Assembly: GCA_029248745.1 (NCBI GenBank)
Contig: JAQWIT010000003.1
Location: 62,001 to 126,000, forward strand
DNA from: Gammaproteobacteria bacterium
GTDB taxonomy: Bacteria; Pseudomonadota; Gammaproteobacteria; Nitrosococcales; Methylophagaceae
DNA length: 64,000 bases
Direction of reading: 5' to 3'
In this document: piece after piece, positions 29,199-38,341 of the stretch
How the letters are laid out: each line of letters opens with the position of its first letter
How positions within the stretch are numbered: the first letter of the stretch is position 1
The notes under the pieces: model-generated
What the model saw: the letters and a program-made list of their open reading frames with translations, nothing else
Databases searched by the model: none
Told to the model about the DNA's origin: nothing
Made by a program: the position numbers and the translations under genes

Positions 29199-30449
29199 AT
29201 GACCCTAATCAAAACCAGCCTGCTGAATGGCATTGCTGTTGCCATCAAAATGCTAACCCTACTGGGCTTGAACAAGATTCTTGCTATCTATGTTGGCCCG
29301 TCAGGATATGCGGCTTTAGGCCAGTTCCAGAACGCCATTCAAATGATCACTACCTTTGCCAGTGGAGCTATTAATACCGGTGTCACTAAATATACCGCTG
29401 AGTATTACGGAGATGAAACCAGACAACATGCAATATGGCGGACAGCTGGTACCATTGCGCTGACAGGCTCGCTATTGGTTGCTGTTTTAGTCGCCACCTT
29501 CAACCAGGCGCTAGCAGGTTGGGTTTTAAAAGATGAAAGTCTTGGTAGTGTATTTATCTGGTTTGCCGCCACGTTGGTGTTATTTGTATTTAATACTTTG
29601 CTGTTGGCAATCCTTAACGGTAAAAAAGAGATCCGACGTTATGTGATTGCGAATATTGCCGGTAGCCTTTTTGCATTGGCTGTTACTTCCGTAATGGCAA
29701 TTCAGCTGGGTTTGTATGGCGCACTAATCGCCTTAGCGATTTACCAGTCACTGACATTCTTTGTCACCTTTGCGCTAATCTATAAAACCAGCTGGTTTCG
29801 ACTGAGTTATTTGTTTGGCAGTATTGACCGTCAGGCAGCAAAAAATCTGGGAAAATACACCGCTATGGCGCTCACAAGTGCAGTCTGTGTACCTGTTAGC
29901 CATATTCTGATTCGTAACCATTTGGGCGATACCCTCGGCTGGGATGCCGCAGGTTACTGGGAAGCTATGTGGCGGCTAAGTAGCGCATACCTGATGCTGA
30001 TCAGTACCACATTGGGCGTGTACTACCTGCCCAAATTGTCAGAATTACAAACCCCTGCTGACATCAAAAATGAAATCCTACAAGGCTATAAAATTATTCT
30101 GCCTGTCGCCACTGTTTTGGGGCTGATTATCTATCTGAAGCGCGATTTGATTATCCACATACTGTTCAGTGCCGAGTTTACACCAATGGAGTCGCTGTTC
30201 GCCTGGCAGATGGTAGGGGACTTCTTGATGATAGCTAGCTGGATAATGGGCTATGTCTTGGCAGCTAAAGCTTATATTTTTATCCATATGACATTTCAGG
30301 TTTTTTTCCCTGCATTTTTCTTTTTTTTGGTAATGCAGTTTACTGAAAAATACGGAATAGAAGGCGCGGCTATTGCTCATGCAGCAACATATTCTCTTCA
30401 TATAGTGACAATGTTTTTCGTTCTTAAAATGAAAGGAGTTTTTAAGTAA
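29199..30449 (+). CDS. Wzx-type O-unit flippase
   Basis: 416 residues, 10-12 hydrophobic segments. The N-terminus (LIKTSLLNGIAVAIKMLTLL, KILAIYVGPSGYAALGQFQN) matches WzxE/RfbX-type translocases, and its length equals that of WzxE. It would move the lipid-linked repeat unit across the inner membrane. The end overlaps the next start (TAATG). Confidence 0.87.
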   Translation: MTLIKTSLLNGIAVAIKMLTLLGLNKILAIYVGPSGYAALGQFQNAIQMITTFASGAINTGVTKYTAEYYGDETRQHAIWRTAGTIALTGSLLVAVLVATFNQALAGWVLKDESLGSVFIWFAATLVLFVFNTLLLAILNGKKEIRRYVIANIAGSLFALAVTSVMAIQLGLYGALIALAIYQSLTFFVTFALIYKTSWFRLSYLFGSIDRQAAKNLGKYTAMALTSAVCVPVSHILIRNHLGDTLGWDAAGYWEAMWRLSSAYLMLISTTLGVYYLPKLSELQTPADIKNEILQGYKIILPVATVLGLIIYLKRDLIIHILFSAEFTPMESLFAWQMVGDFLMIASWIMGYVLAAKAYIFIHMTFQVFFPAFFFFLVMQFTEKYGIEGAAIAHAATYSLHIVTMFFVLKMKGVFK

Positions 30450-31036
30450 TGAAAAGATTGAGACGGTTGATTATTTTGTTTTTTGTCAGATTCATTCAGG
30501 CAGTAAGGATTTTTATTTATAAATATTTCTTTTCAGATTGTTCATTCACTCTGAACACTGTGAAATTAAATCAGCCTGTCAGATTTTGTGGGAAAGGTAA
30601 AGTCATACTCAATGACTGTGAGATTGGGGTTTATAGCTCTCCTTTTTTTACAAATGGGGTTTCTTATATTGAAGCTAGGCACGCGAATGCATTTGTCAAA
30701 GTTGGGGCAGGAACATGTATAAATAATAATTTTTCGGCCATTGCTTATGATGGTGGTATTTCTATAGGAAAAAGATGTCTTATAGGTACCAACGTGACTG
30801 TAATTAACTCTGATTTTCATTCATTGAACTATCTGGATCGTGGAAATAAAAAAATAATTAGTAAAGATGTTGTTGTTAAAGATGATGTTTTTATTGGCAA
30901 TGATGTGACAATATTAAAAGGTGTAATTGTTGGTTGCGGTGCTGTGATTGGATGCGGTTCAATAGTATTAAATGATGTGCTCCCAGCAACAATCGTAGCT
31001 GGCAACCCAGCAGTTAAAATACGAGATGTTTTTTGA
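30449..31036 (+). CDS. WbbJ/Maa-like O-acetyltransferase
   Basis: 195 residues with a Lys/Arg-rich, hydrophobic N-terminus and left-handed beta-helix repeats from about residue 60 (VGAGTCINNNFSAIAYDGG, IGKRCLIGTNVTVI, IGNDVTILKGVIV, CGAVIGCGSIVLND, AGNPAVKI). It probably O-acetylates a sugar of the repeat unit. AT-richer than the rml genes. Confidence 0.8.
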   Translation: MKRLRRLIILFFVRFIQAVRIFIYKYFFSDCSFTLNTVKLNQPVRFCGKGKVILNDCEIGVYSSPFFTNGVSYIEARHANAFVKVGAGTCINNNFSAIAYDGGISIGKRCLIGTNVTVINSDFHSLNYLDRGNKKIISKDVVVKDDVFIGNDVTILKGVIVGCGAVIGCGSIVLNDVLPATIVAGNPAVKIRDVF

Positions 31037-31971
31037 TGAATAACAACTACCCATTAGTCACTGTCATTTTTCTTTCGTATCAGCAGGAGCGCTATGTAGA
31101 AGAGGCCCTTTTGTCTCTTTTGAATCAAGATTATGAAAAGATTGAATTGATTATATCTGATGATGCATCTCAAGATAGAACGCAAGAGATAATCCAATTT
31201 GGATTAGATAAATATCTTGGACCTAAGAAAATTGTCAAGACGTTTAATGATAAGAACTTAGGCCTTGTGCCTAACTTTAATAAATGCCTGAATATTGCTT
31301 CTGGTGAGATCATTGTAGTTGCTGCAGGTGATGATATAAGTTTGGTTGATAGGGTAAGTAAATCTGTAGATATACTCATGAAGGAAGGTATATCGGCTGT
31401 TTCATTTTCTGATATCCGCATTGATGAAAATGGTAATGCCATTCCATGGCATCAATTAGATGTGGATAACGTTTTTTCACTGAAAGATTATTTGAGTGGG
31501 TCTAAGCTTCATGCGAGCGGTGCTTCAAGAGCGTTCAAGCGCGAAGTTTTCGATGTTTTTGGTGATATAAATATAACTTGTCCAACTGAAGATACACCCT
31601 ATATTCTAAGAGCCTTGTACTTGGGGGATTTTTATGTTTCAAAAGAACCTAGTATAAAATACAGAGTACATCCGAGATCATTGTCATCGCCTAGCTCATT
31701 ATATAGGATGGATGTGTCTCTGATAACTAATCAGTATATGTTTGATGCTTGCAATGCCTTCAGTAAAAATATTGTCGATGCTGACACTTTTTATCAGATT
31801 TCACGCTGGATTGAATATCTTGGCATTTATAGAAATGCCGGAAAAGAATTATACTTTTCGAAAAATAAATCCTTATATTTTTTAAGTGATATAGTTTTTA
31901 GTAAGAAAATAAAACTGTTTGATAAGCTTAGACTGGCAAAGCAAGCTTTTAAGTTTTTGATACAAAAATAA
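31036..31971 (+). CDS. Family 2 glycosyltransferase
   Basis: 311 residues from ATG at 31036, which overlaps the preceding TGA; a TTG at 31033 is in frame. GT-A motifs: PLVTVIFLSYQQERYVEEAL, IELIISDDASQDRT near 40, and a DD-containing VVAAGDDISL near 95. One of three glycosyltransferases in the locus. An 18-bp direct repeat crosses its stop codon. Confidence 0.85.
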   Translation: MNNNYPLVTVIFLSYQQERYVEEALLSLLNQDYEKIELIISDDASQDRTQEIIQFGLDKYLGPKKIVKTFNDKNLGLVPNFNKCLNIASGEIIVVAAGDDISLVDRVSKSVDILMKEGISAVSFSDIRIDENGNAIPWHQLDVDNVFSLKDYLSGSKLHASGASRAFKREVFDVFGDINITCPTEDTPYILRALYLGDFYVSKEPSIKYRVHPRSLSSPSSLYRMDVSLITNQYMFDACNAFSKNIVDADTFYQISRWIEYLGIYRNAGKELYFSKNKSLYFLSDIVFSKKIKLFDKLRLAKQAFKFLIQK

Positions 31972-31990
31972 GGTTTTTGATACAAAAATA
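31953..31990 (+). repeat. 18-bp tandem repeat at the 3' end of the glycosyltransferase gene
   Basis: GTTTTTGATACAAAAATA occurs at 31953-31970 and 31973-31990, with AG between. The first copy contains the start of the stop codon, the second runs into a decayed frame. Confidence 0.85.
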
Positions 31991-32289
31991 TTATTTACAG
32001 ATTATTATAGTTTTAATGATTTTGGCGATTATTTGTTTGTATTGTCATGTGTTAATGGCCTGAAGAATTTGAGTGGGAATTATGCGCTAGCAATATTTTC
32101 ACCACCAGTTAGTGGTATTGATGGAAAATATTAGGTTTTTTCATAAGTATTCTGAGGGTGTTTATGTATCTATGTTAACGTTGTTGTTTAAGTGTTTTGA
32201 ATAATGCTTCTCTTGACATTAAATTCCGTCAAAACTATTTTTTAAAGAACAGAGAAGAGATGGGTATTTTTTATTGCAGAGCTCTATGA
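31979..32289 (+). pseudogene. Remnant of an unrecognised polysaccharide-locus gene
   Basis: Two open stretches look coding. From 31979 to 32134 one frame reads DTKILFTDYYSFNDFGDYLF and continues VNGLKNLSGNYALAIFSPP before a TAG. From 32200 to 32289 another reads NNASLDIKFRQNYFLKNREE. Neither has a start codon and they are out of frame with each other. The FGDYLF pattern recalls N-termini of pyruvyl-transferase-like proteins (next gene: NLGDIAIM), but this is weak. Confidence 0.5.
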
Positions 32290-32381
32290 AAGACTATTTT
32301 TCAGTTCCCAGTTATACATAAAGTAGTCAAAAAATAAGACAGTTTGTTATCTAAGTATTCAGCCAAAATTAAGTAATAAAT

Positions 32382-33584
32382 ATGAGTAAGCATAAAATTC
32401 TATCTGTGGGAATCTGTACCACAGATAATCTCGGTGATATAGCAATTATGACTATGATTCATAATATGTTCACAGACGCAGGGTACCAAGTTGAAAAGAT
32501 AGATTTTAATTTTCGAGCTTTAGTCGAAAATACATTTCCATTTTTAGTTCAAAAACGGTCATCCAGTGAAGCTGACGTCAGCGTAAAGATAGTCAAGTGC
32601 GATTGTCTTGATAATCGATTCTTTAAAACTCTCAGAAACTGTTTGAAATTCTTTTTTTATTGGCCCTTAGTTTTGATTATTTTTCTACGCAAATCTAGAG
32701 GGTGCTCCAAAGTGTTCATTGGGGGTGGTAATTTGCTTATGGGGGTCGAGTACGGGTTTCCATTGCAAGCTCTCACTTATGTGTTGTTTAGTAAACTTAT
32801 GCGAAAGAGAGTTGATTTCCTTTGTGTTGGTGCAGGGCCATTTACTGCACCAGGTGTTAAGTTCCTTCTAGGTTATGCCCTGAGATTATCTGACCGAGTA
32901 ATTTGTCGCGATAGCGAGAGTATGAAATTAATAGAGAAAGAGTTTGGTTCTGACTCTGTTAAACTTGATGTGATACCAGACCCTGTATTGTTATGGCCGA
33001 AATTGTCGGAAACAAAGGGATACAAGTATGATGTTCTGATTAATGTGCTACCTCTTTTTTCTGTATCTATTTTTCCTGATGGCGATAAACAGAAGGCCAA
33101 CAATTTTAGAACATCTATAGAGAGGCTTATTACAGAGCTGATCAGCAGAGAATTAACGGTTGGTATTTTTATTACTGATGCTGCGGTTGATGCTCATATT
33201 GGCAAACAAGTTATAGAAGGGGTTTTAGCAAATACTGGTACCCAATTGATATTGGAAGTCCCAAGTAATCCAAACGAGTTGGCGATGTTATGCAACCAGA
33301 CTCGTATTATTTTTTCTTCTAGGATGCATGGTGCTATTATGGCACTTTCGCAGTATGTTCCAGCGCTATGCATATGCTGGCAACCGAAGGTTGAAGGGTT
33401 GTATTCTGAACTTCAAATGGAAGACTTCTTGGTCAAGCTTGATGATTTAGGCCGGTTCTCAGTGTCAGATACTGTTAGTAAAATTTTTGACATTCATACA
33501 AAGCAACAAGCTTATATTGGTTATATCCAGCAAAAGCTGGATAAGATTAAATCTCAGTATATTGAGTTATGGGGCACACTGTGA
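32382..33584 (+). CDS. Polysaccharide pyruvyl transferase-family protein
   Basis: 400 residues. The start ILSVGICTTDNLGDIAIM, FIGGGNLLMG near 110, LCVGAGPF near 150, and SSRMHGAIMALSQYVPALCI near 308 with the conserved RxHGAI are typical of CsaB/WcaK-type proteins. It could add a pyruvate ketal to the polymer; many family members are uncharacterised. Flanked on both sides by gene remnants. Confidence 0.82.
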   Translation: MSKHKILSVGICTTDNLGDIAIMTMIHNMFTDAGYQVEKIDFNFRALVENTFPFLVQKRSSSEADVSVKIVKCDCLDNRFFKTLRNCLKFFFYWPLVLIIFLRKSRGCSKVFIGGGNLLMGVEYGFPLQALTYVLFSKLMRKRVDFLCVGAGPFTAPGVKFLLGYALRLSDRVICRDSESMKLIEKEFGSDSVKLDVIPDPVLLWPKLSETKGYKYDVLINVLPLFSVSIFPDGDKQKANNFRTSIERLITELISRELTVGIFITDAAVDAHIGKQVIEGVLANTGTQLILEVPSNPNELAMLCNQTRIIFSSRMHGAIMALSQYVPALCICWQPKVEGLYSELQMEDFLVKLDDLGRFSVSDTVSKIFDIHTKQQAYIGYIQQKLDKIKSQYIELWGTL

Positions 33585-33623
33585 TTCATGACGGTTGTTA
33601 GGTTGTGTGTATAGGAGGCTTTA

Positions 33624-33876
33624 TTGAGATTAATTATTCACGCGGTTAATGTCCATCAAGGAGGAGGGAAAACATTACTAAAGACTCTATTAGATCCCAT
33701 TCCTTCAGATCTAGATACGGCATTAAATATGCTCGTTCCTCAGCGACTAAATACGGATGATGTGACAGCATTATTTTATGCTTTTAGAACCTGAGAAAAA
33801 ATTTTATATTAATGGTGCAGTCAATGAAATTACACCTAATTTACTGTTAATTCAGTCTTGGGCTTCTTTCACCTAA
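33624..33876 (+). pseudogene. 5' fragment of a family 4 glycosyltransferase, paralogue of the next gene
   Basis: TTG at 33624, after a GGAGG (33614-33618), starts 56 codons with NVHQGGGKTLLKTLLDPIP, ended by a TGA at 33792. A -1/+2 frame change continues as LEPEKKFYINGAVNEITPN to a TAA at 33876. The next gene begins with nearly the same segment (NVHQGGGKTLLISLI), so this is the truncated start of a related transferase. Confidence 0.7.
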
Positions 33877-33967
33877 CATCTCTACTTTTAACTACCCTTC
33901 TTAAGGTTTTTTGGATAGTTTTTCTCTGCCTACGGAGGGATCTAGGCAATATTGCAGGCGAACTAAA

Positions 33968-34999
33968 ATGGGTATTAAAAGATTACTTTACGCTCCGAAT
34001 GTACATCAGGGTGGAGGGAAAACATTATTAATTTCACTGATAAAGGCTTTGAAGGATGATGATGTTAGCTTGGTATTAGATGAGCGACTAGATTTGCCTA
34101 CCGGGCTGCTGAAAAGAGAGGTTTTTTGGGTTAAGCCAACATTAGCTTCAAGACTTGGGTTTGAGCTGAGGTTGAATCGACTAATTACAGAAGATACAGT
34201 AGTTTTATGTATGGGCAATCTGCCTCCGTTATTTATTAAGCGCGGCATTCAAAAAGTGTTTGTTCAAAATCGCTATTTAGTTGAAGAAATCTCTTTAACC
34301 TCTTTCCCTGTTAAGACCCGTATACGGATAATGATTGAGCGTTGGTGGCTTCGTTTTAGAGTGACAGGAATTGATAGTTTTATTGTTCAGACACCAACGA
34401 TGCAAAGGTTGATAAAGCAAGCGTTTGGGGTGGAAGCAAAAGCTTTCCCATTTTTATCGATAGAAATGAGGAGTGACTTACCAATTGATAGAAAAATAAA
34501 TGAGAAAATTTACGATTTTGTATACATCGCCTCTGGTGAACCACACAAAAATCATAAAACTCTAATTTACGCATGGGTTGCATTAGCTAAAGAAGGTATT
34601 TTCCCAAGTCTATGTCTGACCTTAGACAATAAAAAGTTTCCCTTATTATGTGATTGGATAATTTCCAAAGCAGAAAATAATGACTTGAAAGTTTTTTTAA
34701 TTGGGGAGTACTCTCATAACGACATCAATAAAATATATCAACAATCTGAGACTTTAATATATCCCTCCTTGTTTGAGTCATTTGGGTTGCCTTTAATTGA
34801 AGCGGCACTGTTAGGGTTGCCAGTATTAGCGAGTAATAAATCATATGTGAGTGATGTTATCGTCCCATCAGGAGTTTTTGATCCTCATTCTTTTCAAGAT
34901 ATTGCTAATGCTGTTCAAAAATTTAAAGCTGAGCCTGCATTGTTGGCTATTGAGTTGTCAGAGGCAGAAGATTTTCTTGAAGATGCTTTTAAAGAGTAA
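33968..34999 (+). CDS. Family 4 glycosyltransferase
   Basis: 343 residues from ATG at 33968; an earlier in-frame ATG at 33911 lacks family support. N-terminal PNVHQGGGKTLL and a C-terminal GT-B domain with YIASGEPHKNHKTL near 203 and the SLFESFGLPLIEAALLGLPV motif near 277, where the EX7E Glu pair binds the donor sugar. Likely adds one sugar to the repeat unit on the cytoplasmic side. Confidence 0.87.
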   Translation: MGIKRLLYAPNVHQGGGKTLLISLIKALKDDDVSLVLDERLDLPTGLLKREVFWVKPTLASRLGFELRLNRLITEDTVVLCMGNLPPLFIKRGIQKVFVQNRYLVEEISLTSFPVKTRIRIMIERWWLRFRVTGIDSFIVQTPTMQRLIKQAFGVEAKAFPFLSIEMRSDLPIDRKINEKIYDFVYIASGEPHKNHKTLIYAWVALAKEGIFPSLCLTLDNKKFPLLCDWIISKAENNDLKVFLIGEYSHNDINKIYQQSETLIYPSLFESFGLPLIEAALLGLPVLASNKSYVSDVIVPSGVFDPHSFQDIANAVQKFKAEPALLAIELSEAEDFLEDAFKE

Positions 35000-35003
35000 A
35001 ATT

Positions 35004-35213
35004 ATGATTCTAAGAGCATACAAGGTGATTAGTAAAGGTAAAATGACCAGCCAATTATTCATGTTATTGATAATTGTTTTTTTCTTTATATTTATTGATA
35101 ATTTCCTCAAAGTGAGTTTCCGCCAACCTTATTCGGGGATGGTGACTTTTTTCTTATCGGGGTTGTTGTTAAGTAGGTTGTCCATAGCAAAAAAAACAGC
35201 TCAGGCTAAGTGA
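35004..35213 (+). CDS. Small membrane protein, unknown
   Basis: 69 residues. Begins MILRAYKVISKGKMTSQ, then two hydrophobic segments (about 18-35 and 47-60) separated by a short FRQPYSG loop, ending in a Lys-rich tail. The frame fits exactly between the two glycosyltransferase genes: 4 bp after the first stop, and its TGA directly precedes the next ATG. Not recognised; too small for a Wzy polymerase. Confidence 0.5.
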   Translation: MILRAYKVISKGKMTSQLFMLLIIVFFFIFIDNFLKVSFRQPYSGMVTFFLSGLLLSRLSIAKKTAQAK

Positions 35214-36452
35214 ATGAAGGTTTTAATCGTCACTCAATATTTTTGGCCAGAATCTTTCATTATTAACCAATTAGCTACGACAATGGCTAGACTGGGTCAT
35301 GAGCTTGTTGTCTTGACGGGTAAACCAAACTACCCAGATGGAAAAGTCTATCAAGGCTATCAGGAACAAGGGATACAGTATGAGACCATGGATGAGGTGG
35401 AAGTTATACGTGTACCGTTAAGACCAAGAAGGTCTGGCGGTGCCAAAGCGTTGTTATTGAATTATTTATCCTTCATTTGGTCAGGTTTAATACGTTTCCC
35501 TTCTCTGTTGAAAGGAAGGCAGTTTGACGTGATATTTGTGTTTGCACCCTCCCCAATCACGTCAGTGATTCCCGCTATTCCTCTAAAGTATTTAAAGCGT
35601 GCACATTTAGCGATATGGGTACAAGATTTATGGCCTGAGAGCCTATCAGCGACCGGTTTTATTAAAAATAAACTGGTATTAAAGCTAGTTCGTTATCTAG
35701 TGAAAGGTATCTATGCTTTATCTGACACTTTATTGGTTCAATCAAAAGCTTTTATTGGGCCTGTAAGTCAATTATCACATGAAGACAAAACAATCTATTT
35801 TCCGAATGTTATGAACGACATGATTAATGAGGAACCTGAAATGGAGATTAATCGCTTACCAGTCTATTTAAGAAAATATTTGGATAATTACTTTTGCTTG
35901 GTATTTGCTGGCAATATAGGTAAGGCACAATCAATAGAGACATTGATCAATGCAGCTGAGCAATTAGATGGTTTTTCTGAAATTAGATTAGTCATAGTGG
36001 GAGCAGGGAGTAGGTTGGCATGGGCAAAGGAAGAGATTGAAAGGCGAGAGATAAAAAATATTATTTTTACAGGTAGCTTTCCAATGGAAGCAATGCCACC
36101 GCTTTTTAATAAAGCAAAAGCCCTGTTAGTGACACTTAATGCAGAGGAAATCTTTGCTTATACCATCCCGAGCAAAGTCCAGGCCTATATGAGTGCTGGG
36201 CGTCCGATTATTGCCAGTATTAATGGCGAAACAGCACGCGTGATAGATGAAGCGGGCGCCGGGTTAACGTGTCCTGCAGATGATGCTTCAAGTTTGGCAG
36301 AGAGAATTACTCAGTTTTTTAATCTGTCAGAAGCCGAGCGTGACATAATAGGCGGCAATGGGCGGCAGTATTTCTTGGATAATTTTGAAATGCAGCAGCA
36401 GTGCAAAAAATTAATAGAAATCTTTGAACAAAGACTCGAAGCTAAGAGATAA
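35214..36452 (+). CDS. WbuB-like family 4 glycosyltransferase
   Basis: 412 residues. The N-terminus VLIVTQYFWPESFIINQLA and LTGKPNYPDG are typical of WbuB-type GT4 enzymes; WVQDLWPESL near 140 and the C-terminal IPSKVQAYMSAGRPIIASI near 323 fit. In enterobacteria WbuB lies next to fnl/qnl genes and adds L-FucNAc or L-QuiNAc; the same neighbourhood here suggests that role. Confidence 0.87.
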   Translation: MKVLIVTQYFWPESFIINQLATTMARLGHELVVLTGKPNYPDGKVYQGYQEQGIQYETMDEVEVIRVPLRPRRSGGAKALLLNYLSFIWSGLIRFPSLLKGRQFDVIFVFAPSPITSVIPAIPLKYLKRAHLAIWVQDLWPESLSATGFIKNKLVLKLVRYLVKGIYALSDTLLVQSKAFIGPVSQLSHEDKTIYFPNVMNDMINEEPEMEINRLPVYLRKYLDNYFCLVFAGNIGKAQSIETLINAAEQLDGFSEIRLVIVGAGSRLAWAKEEIERREIKNIIFTGSFPMEAMPPLFNKAKALLVTLNAEEIFAYTIPSKVQAYMSAGRPIIASINGETARVIDEAGAGLTCPADDASSLAERITQFFNLSEAERDIIGGNGRQYFLDNFEMQQQCKKLIEIFEQRLEAKR

Positions 36453-36460
36453 ACATTAAA

Positions 36461-37324
36461 ATGAAAGTTCTTATTCTAGGTGCGGCGGGCATGCTTGGAA
36501 ATGCTGTCTATAGCGTGCTGTCAGCAACTGAACATCAAGTCTATGCCACGCTTCGTAATGCGACGATGGCAGCACATTTCAATGCTTTGTTACAAAACAA
36601 TTTGATCAGTGATGTAGATGTATTAAATTCTGAACGTTTGGCTGAGGTATTAACACAAGTAAAGCCTGATGTTGTGGTGAATTGCATCGGTCTGATTAAA
36701 CAGTTAGATAATGCGAATGATCCTTTAGCTGTACTGCCCATTAATGCACTATTTCCTCACCAATTGGCAATGGCATGTGCCAATATCGATGCAAGATTAA
36801 TCCATATCAGTACTGATTGTGTTTTTAATGGTCGTAAAGGGCTTTATAAAGAAACAGACCTTTCCGATGCGGAAGATTTATATGGCAAGTCTAAGTTCAT
36901 TGGCGAATTACATGATTTACCGCATGCGGTAACATTACGTACCTCTATTATCGGTCATGAACTGAATAGCAATGATTCGCTGGTAGATTGGTTTTTATCA
37001 CAAACTGGAACAGTCAAGGGTTATAAGAAAGCTATTTTTTCGGGTTTGCCAACCGTAGAATTAGCGAGAGTCATTAAGGACTTTGTGATGCCACGAACGG
37101 ACTTGCAGGGCTCATATCATGTGTCGGCCGATCCTATTGATAAATATACTTTGCTAAATTTGATAGCAAATATATATGGTAAAGAAATAGAGATCATTGC
37201 AGATGAAAAAGTACATATTGACCGTTCTTTGAACTCTGATAAGTTCAGACAAGCGACAGGTTATCAGCCGCCAAGTTGGCCAATATTAATTGAAAAAATG
37301 TATCGTGCAAATAAAGGAATTTAA
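36461..37324 (+). CDS. RmlD-like reductase, probably QnlA/WbvR type
   Basis: 287 residues. Rossmann LILGAAGMLGNAVY, VNCIGLIKQ near 69, HISTDCVFNGRKG near 114 and YGKSKFIGE near 142. FnlB/CapF-type enzymes for UDP-L-FucNAc have about 370 residues with a C-terminal cupin, which is missing here; the length fits QnlA/WbvR, which reduces the keto intermediate towards UDP-L-RhaNAc/L-QuiNAc. The substrate is inferred from its neighbours. Confidence 0.75.
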   Translation: MKVLILGAAGMLGNAVYSVLSATEHQVYATLRNATMAAHFNALLQNNLISDVDVLNSERLAEVLTQVKPDVVVNCIGLIKQLDNANDPLAVLPINALFPHQLAMACANIDARLIHISTDCVFNGRKGLYKETDLSDAEDLYGKSKFIGELHDLPHAVTLRTSIIGHELNSNDSLVDWFLSQTGTVKGYKKAIFSGLPTVELARVIKDFVMPRTDLQGSYHVSADPIDKYTLLNLIANIYGKEIEIIADEKVHIDRSLNSDKFRQATGYQPPSWPILIEKMYRANKGI

Positions 37325-37330
37325 TAGACT

Positions 37331-38341
37331 ATGTTTGATAATAAAATATTAATGATTACGGGCGGTACAGGATCGTTCGGTCATACAGTACTAAAGAGAT
37401 TCCTCGATACTAATGTAAAAGAAATTCGTATCTTCAGCCGTGACGAAAAAAAGCAAGAAGACATGCGAATTGAATTAGCAAATGATAAGGTCAAGTTCTA
37501 CATTGGTGATGTGCGTGATTACGATAGTGTGTCACAAGCGATGATAGGGGTTGATTACATTTTTCATGCCGCGGCTTTAAAACAAGTCCCTTCATGCGAG
37601 TTTTATCCAATGGAGGCAGTTAAAACAAATGTCGTGGGAACGGAAAATGTTTTAAATGCAGCCAATGTGAATGGGGTACAACGCGTTGTTGTGTTAAGCA
37701 CGGATAAGGCCGTTTATCCTATCAATGCTATGGGTATTTCTAAAGCGATGGCTGAGAAGGTGGTCGTAGCGAAATCGCGTTCAATTTCTGAGGCAGGCCC
37801 CGTTGTTTGCTGTACACGTTACGGTAATGTCATGGCTTCTCGTGGTTCAGTGATTCCCTTATTTATTAATCAGATGAAAGCAAATCAACCTTTGACAGTG
37901 ACCGATCCGAATATGACGCGGTTTTTGATGTCATTAGAAGACTCCGTCGACCTAGTGATACATGCTTTTGAGCATGCAGAGCAGGGGGACATTTTTGTCC
38001 AAAAAGCTCCTGCTTCAACGCTAACCGACTTAGCGCAAGCATTAAAAGAGTTATTTCAAAGTGAAAGTACAATAAAAATTATCGGTACTCGTCATGGAGA
38101 AAAGCTATACGAGTCATTGATTTCCCGTGAGGAAATGTCAAAGGCACAAGATCTGGGACGCTACTATCGTATTCCAGCAGATAATCGTGACTTGAACTAC
38201 GAAAAATACTTTGTAGAGGGTGAAACACATATCACTGAGGTAGATGACTATACCTCACATAACACCCATCGATTGAACGTTGAGGAAGTCAAAACCTTGT
38301 TATTGAATCTCGACTATATTCAGGAGACTTTAAATGCTTAA
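37331..38341 (+). CDS. fnlA: UDP-GlcNAc 4,6-dehydratase/5-epimerase (FnlA/WbjB/CapE type)
   Basis: 336 residues. TGGTGSFGHTVLKRFL near 8, RIFSRDEKKQEDMR, FHAAALKQVPSCEF near 82 and STDKAVYPINAMGISKAM near 120. It converts UDP-GlcNAc to the L-arabino keto intermediate, first step to UDP-L-FucNAc or L-QuiNAc. Overlaps the next gene by 8 bp. Confidence 0.9.
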   Translation: MFDNKILMITGGTGSFGHTVLKRFLDTNVKEIRIFSRDEKKQEDMRIELANDKVKFYIGDVRDYDSVSQAMIGVDYIFHAAALKQVPSCEFYPMEAVKTNVVGTENVLNAANVNGVQRVVVLSTDKAVYPINAMGISKAMAEKVVVAKSRSISEAGPVVCCTRYGNVMASRGSVIPLFINQMKANQPLTVTDPNMTRFLMSLEDSVDLVIHAFEHAEQGDIFVQKAPASTLTDLAQALKELFQSESTIKIIGTRHGEKLYESLISREEMSKAQDLGRYYRIPADNRDLNYEKYFVEGETHITEVDDYTSHNTHRLNVEEVKTLLLNLDYIQETLNA

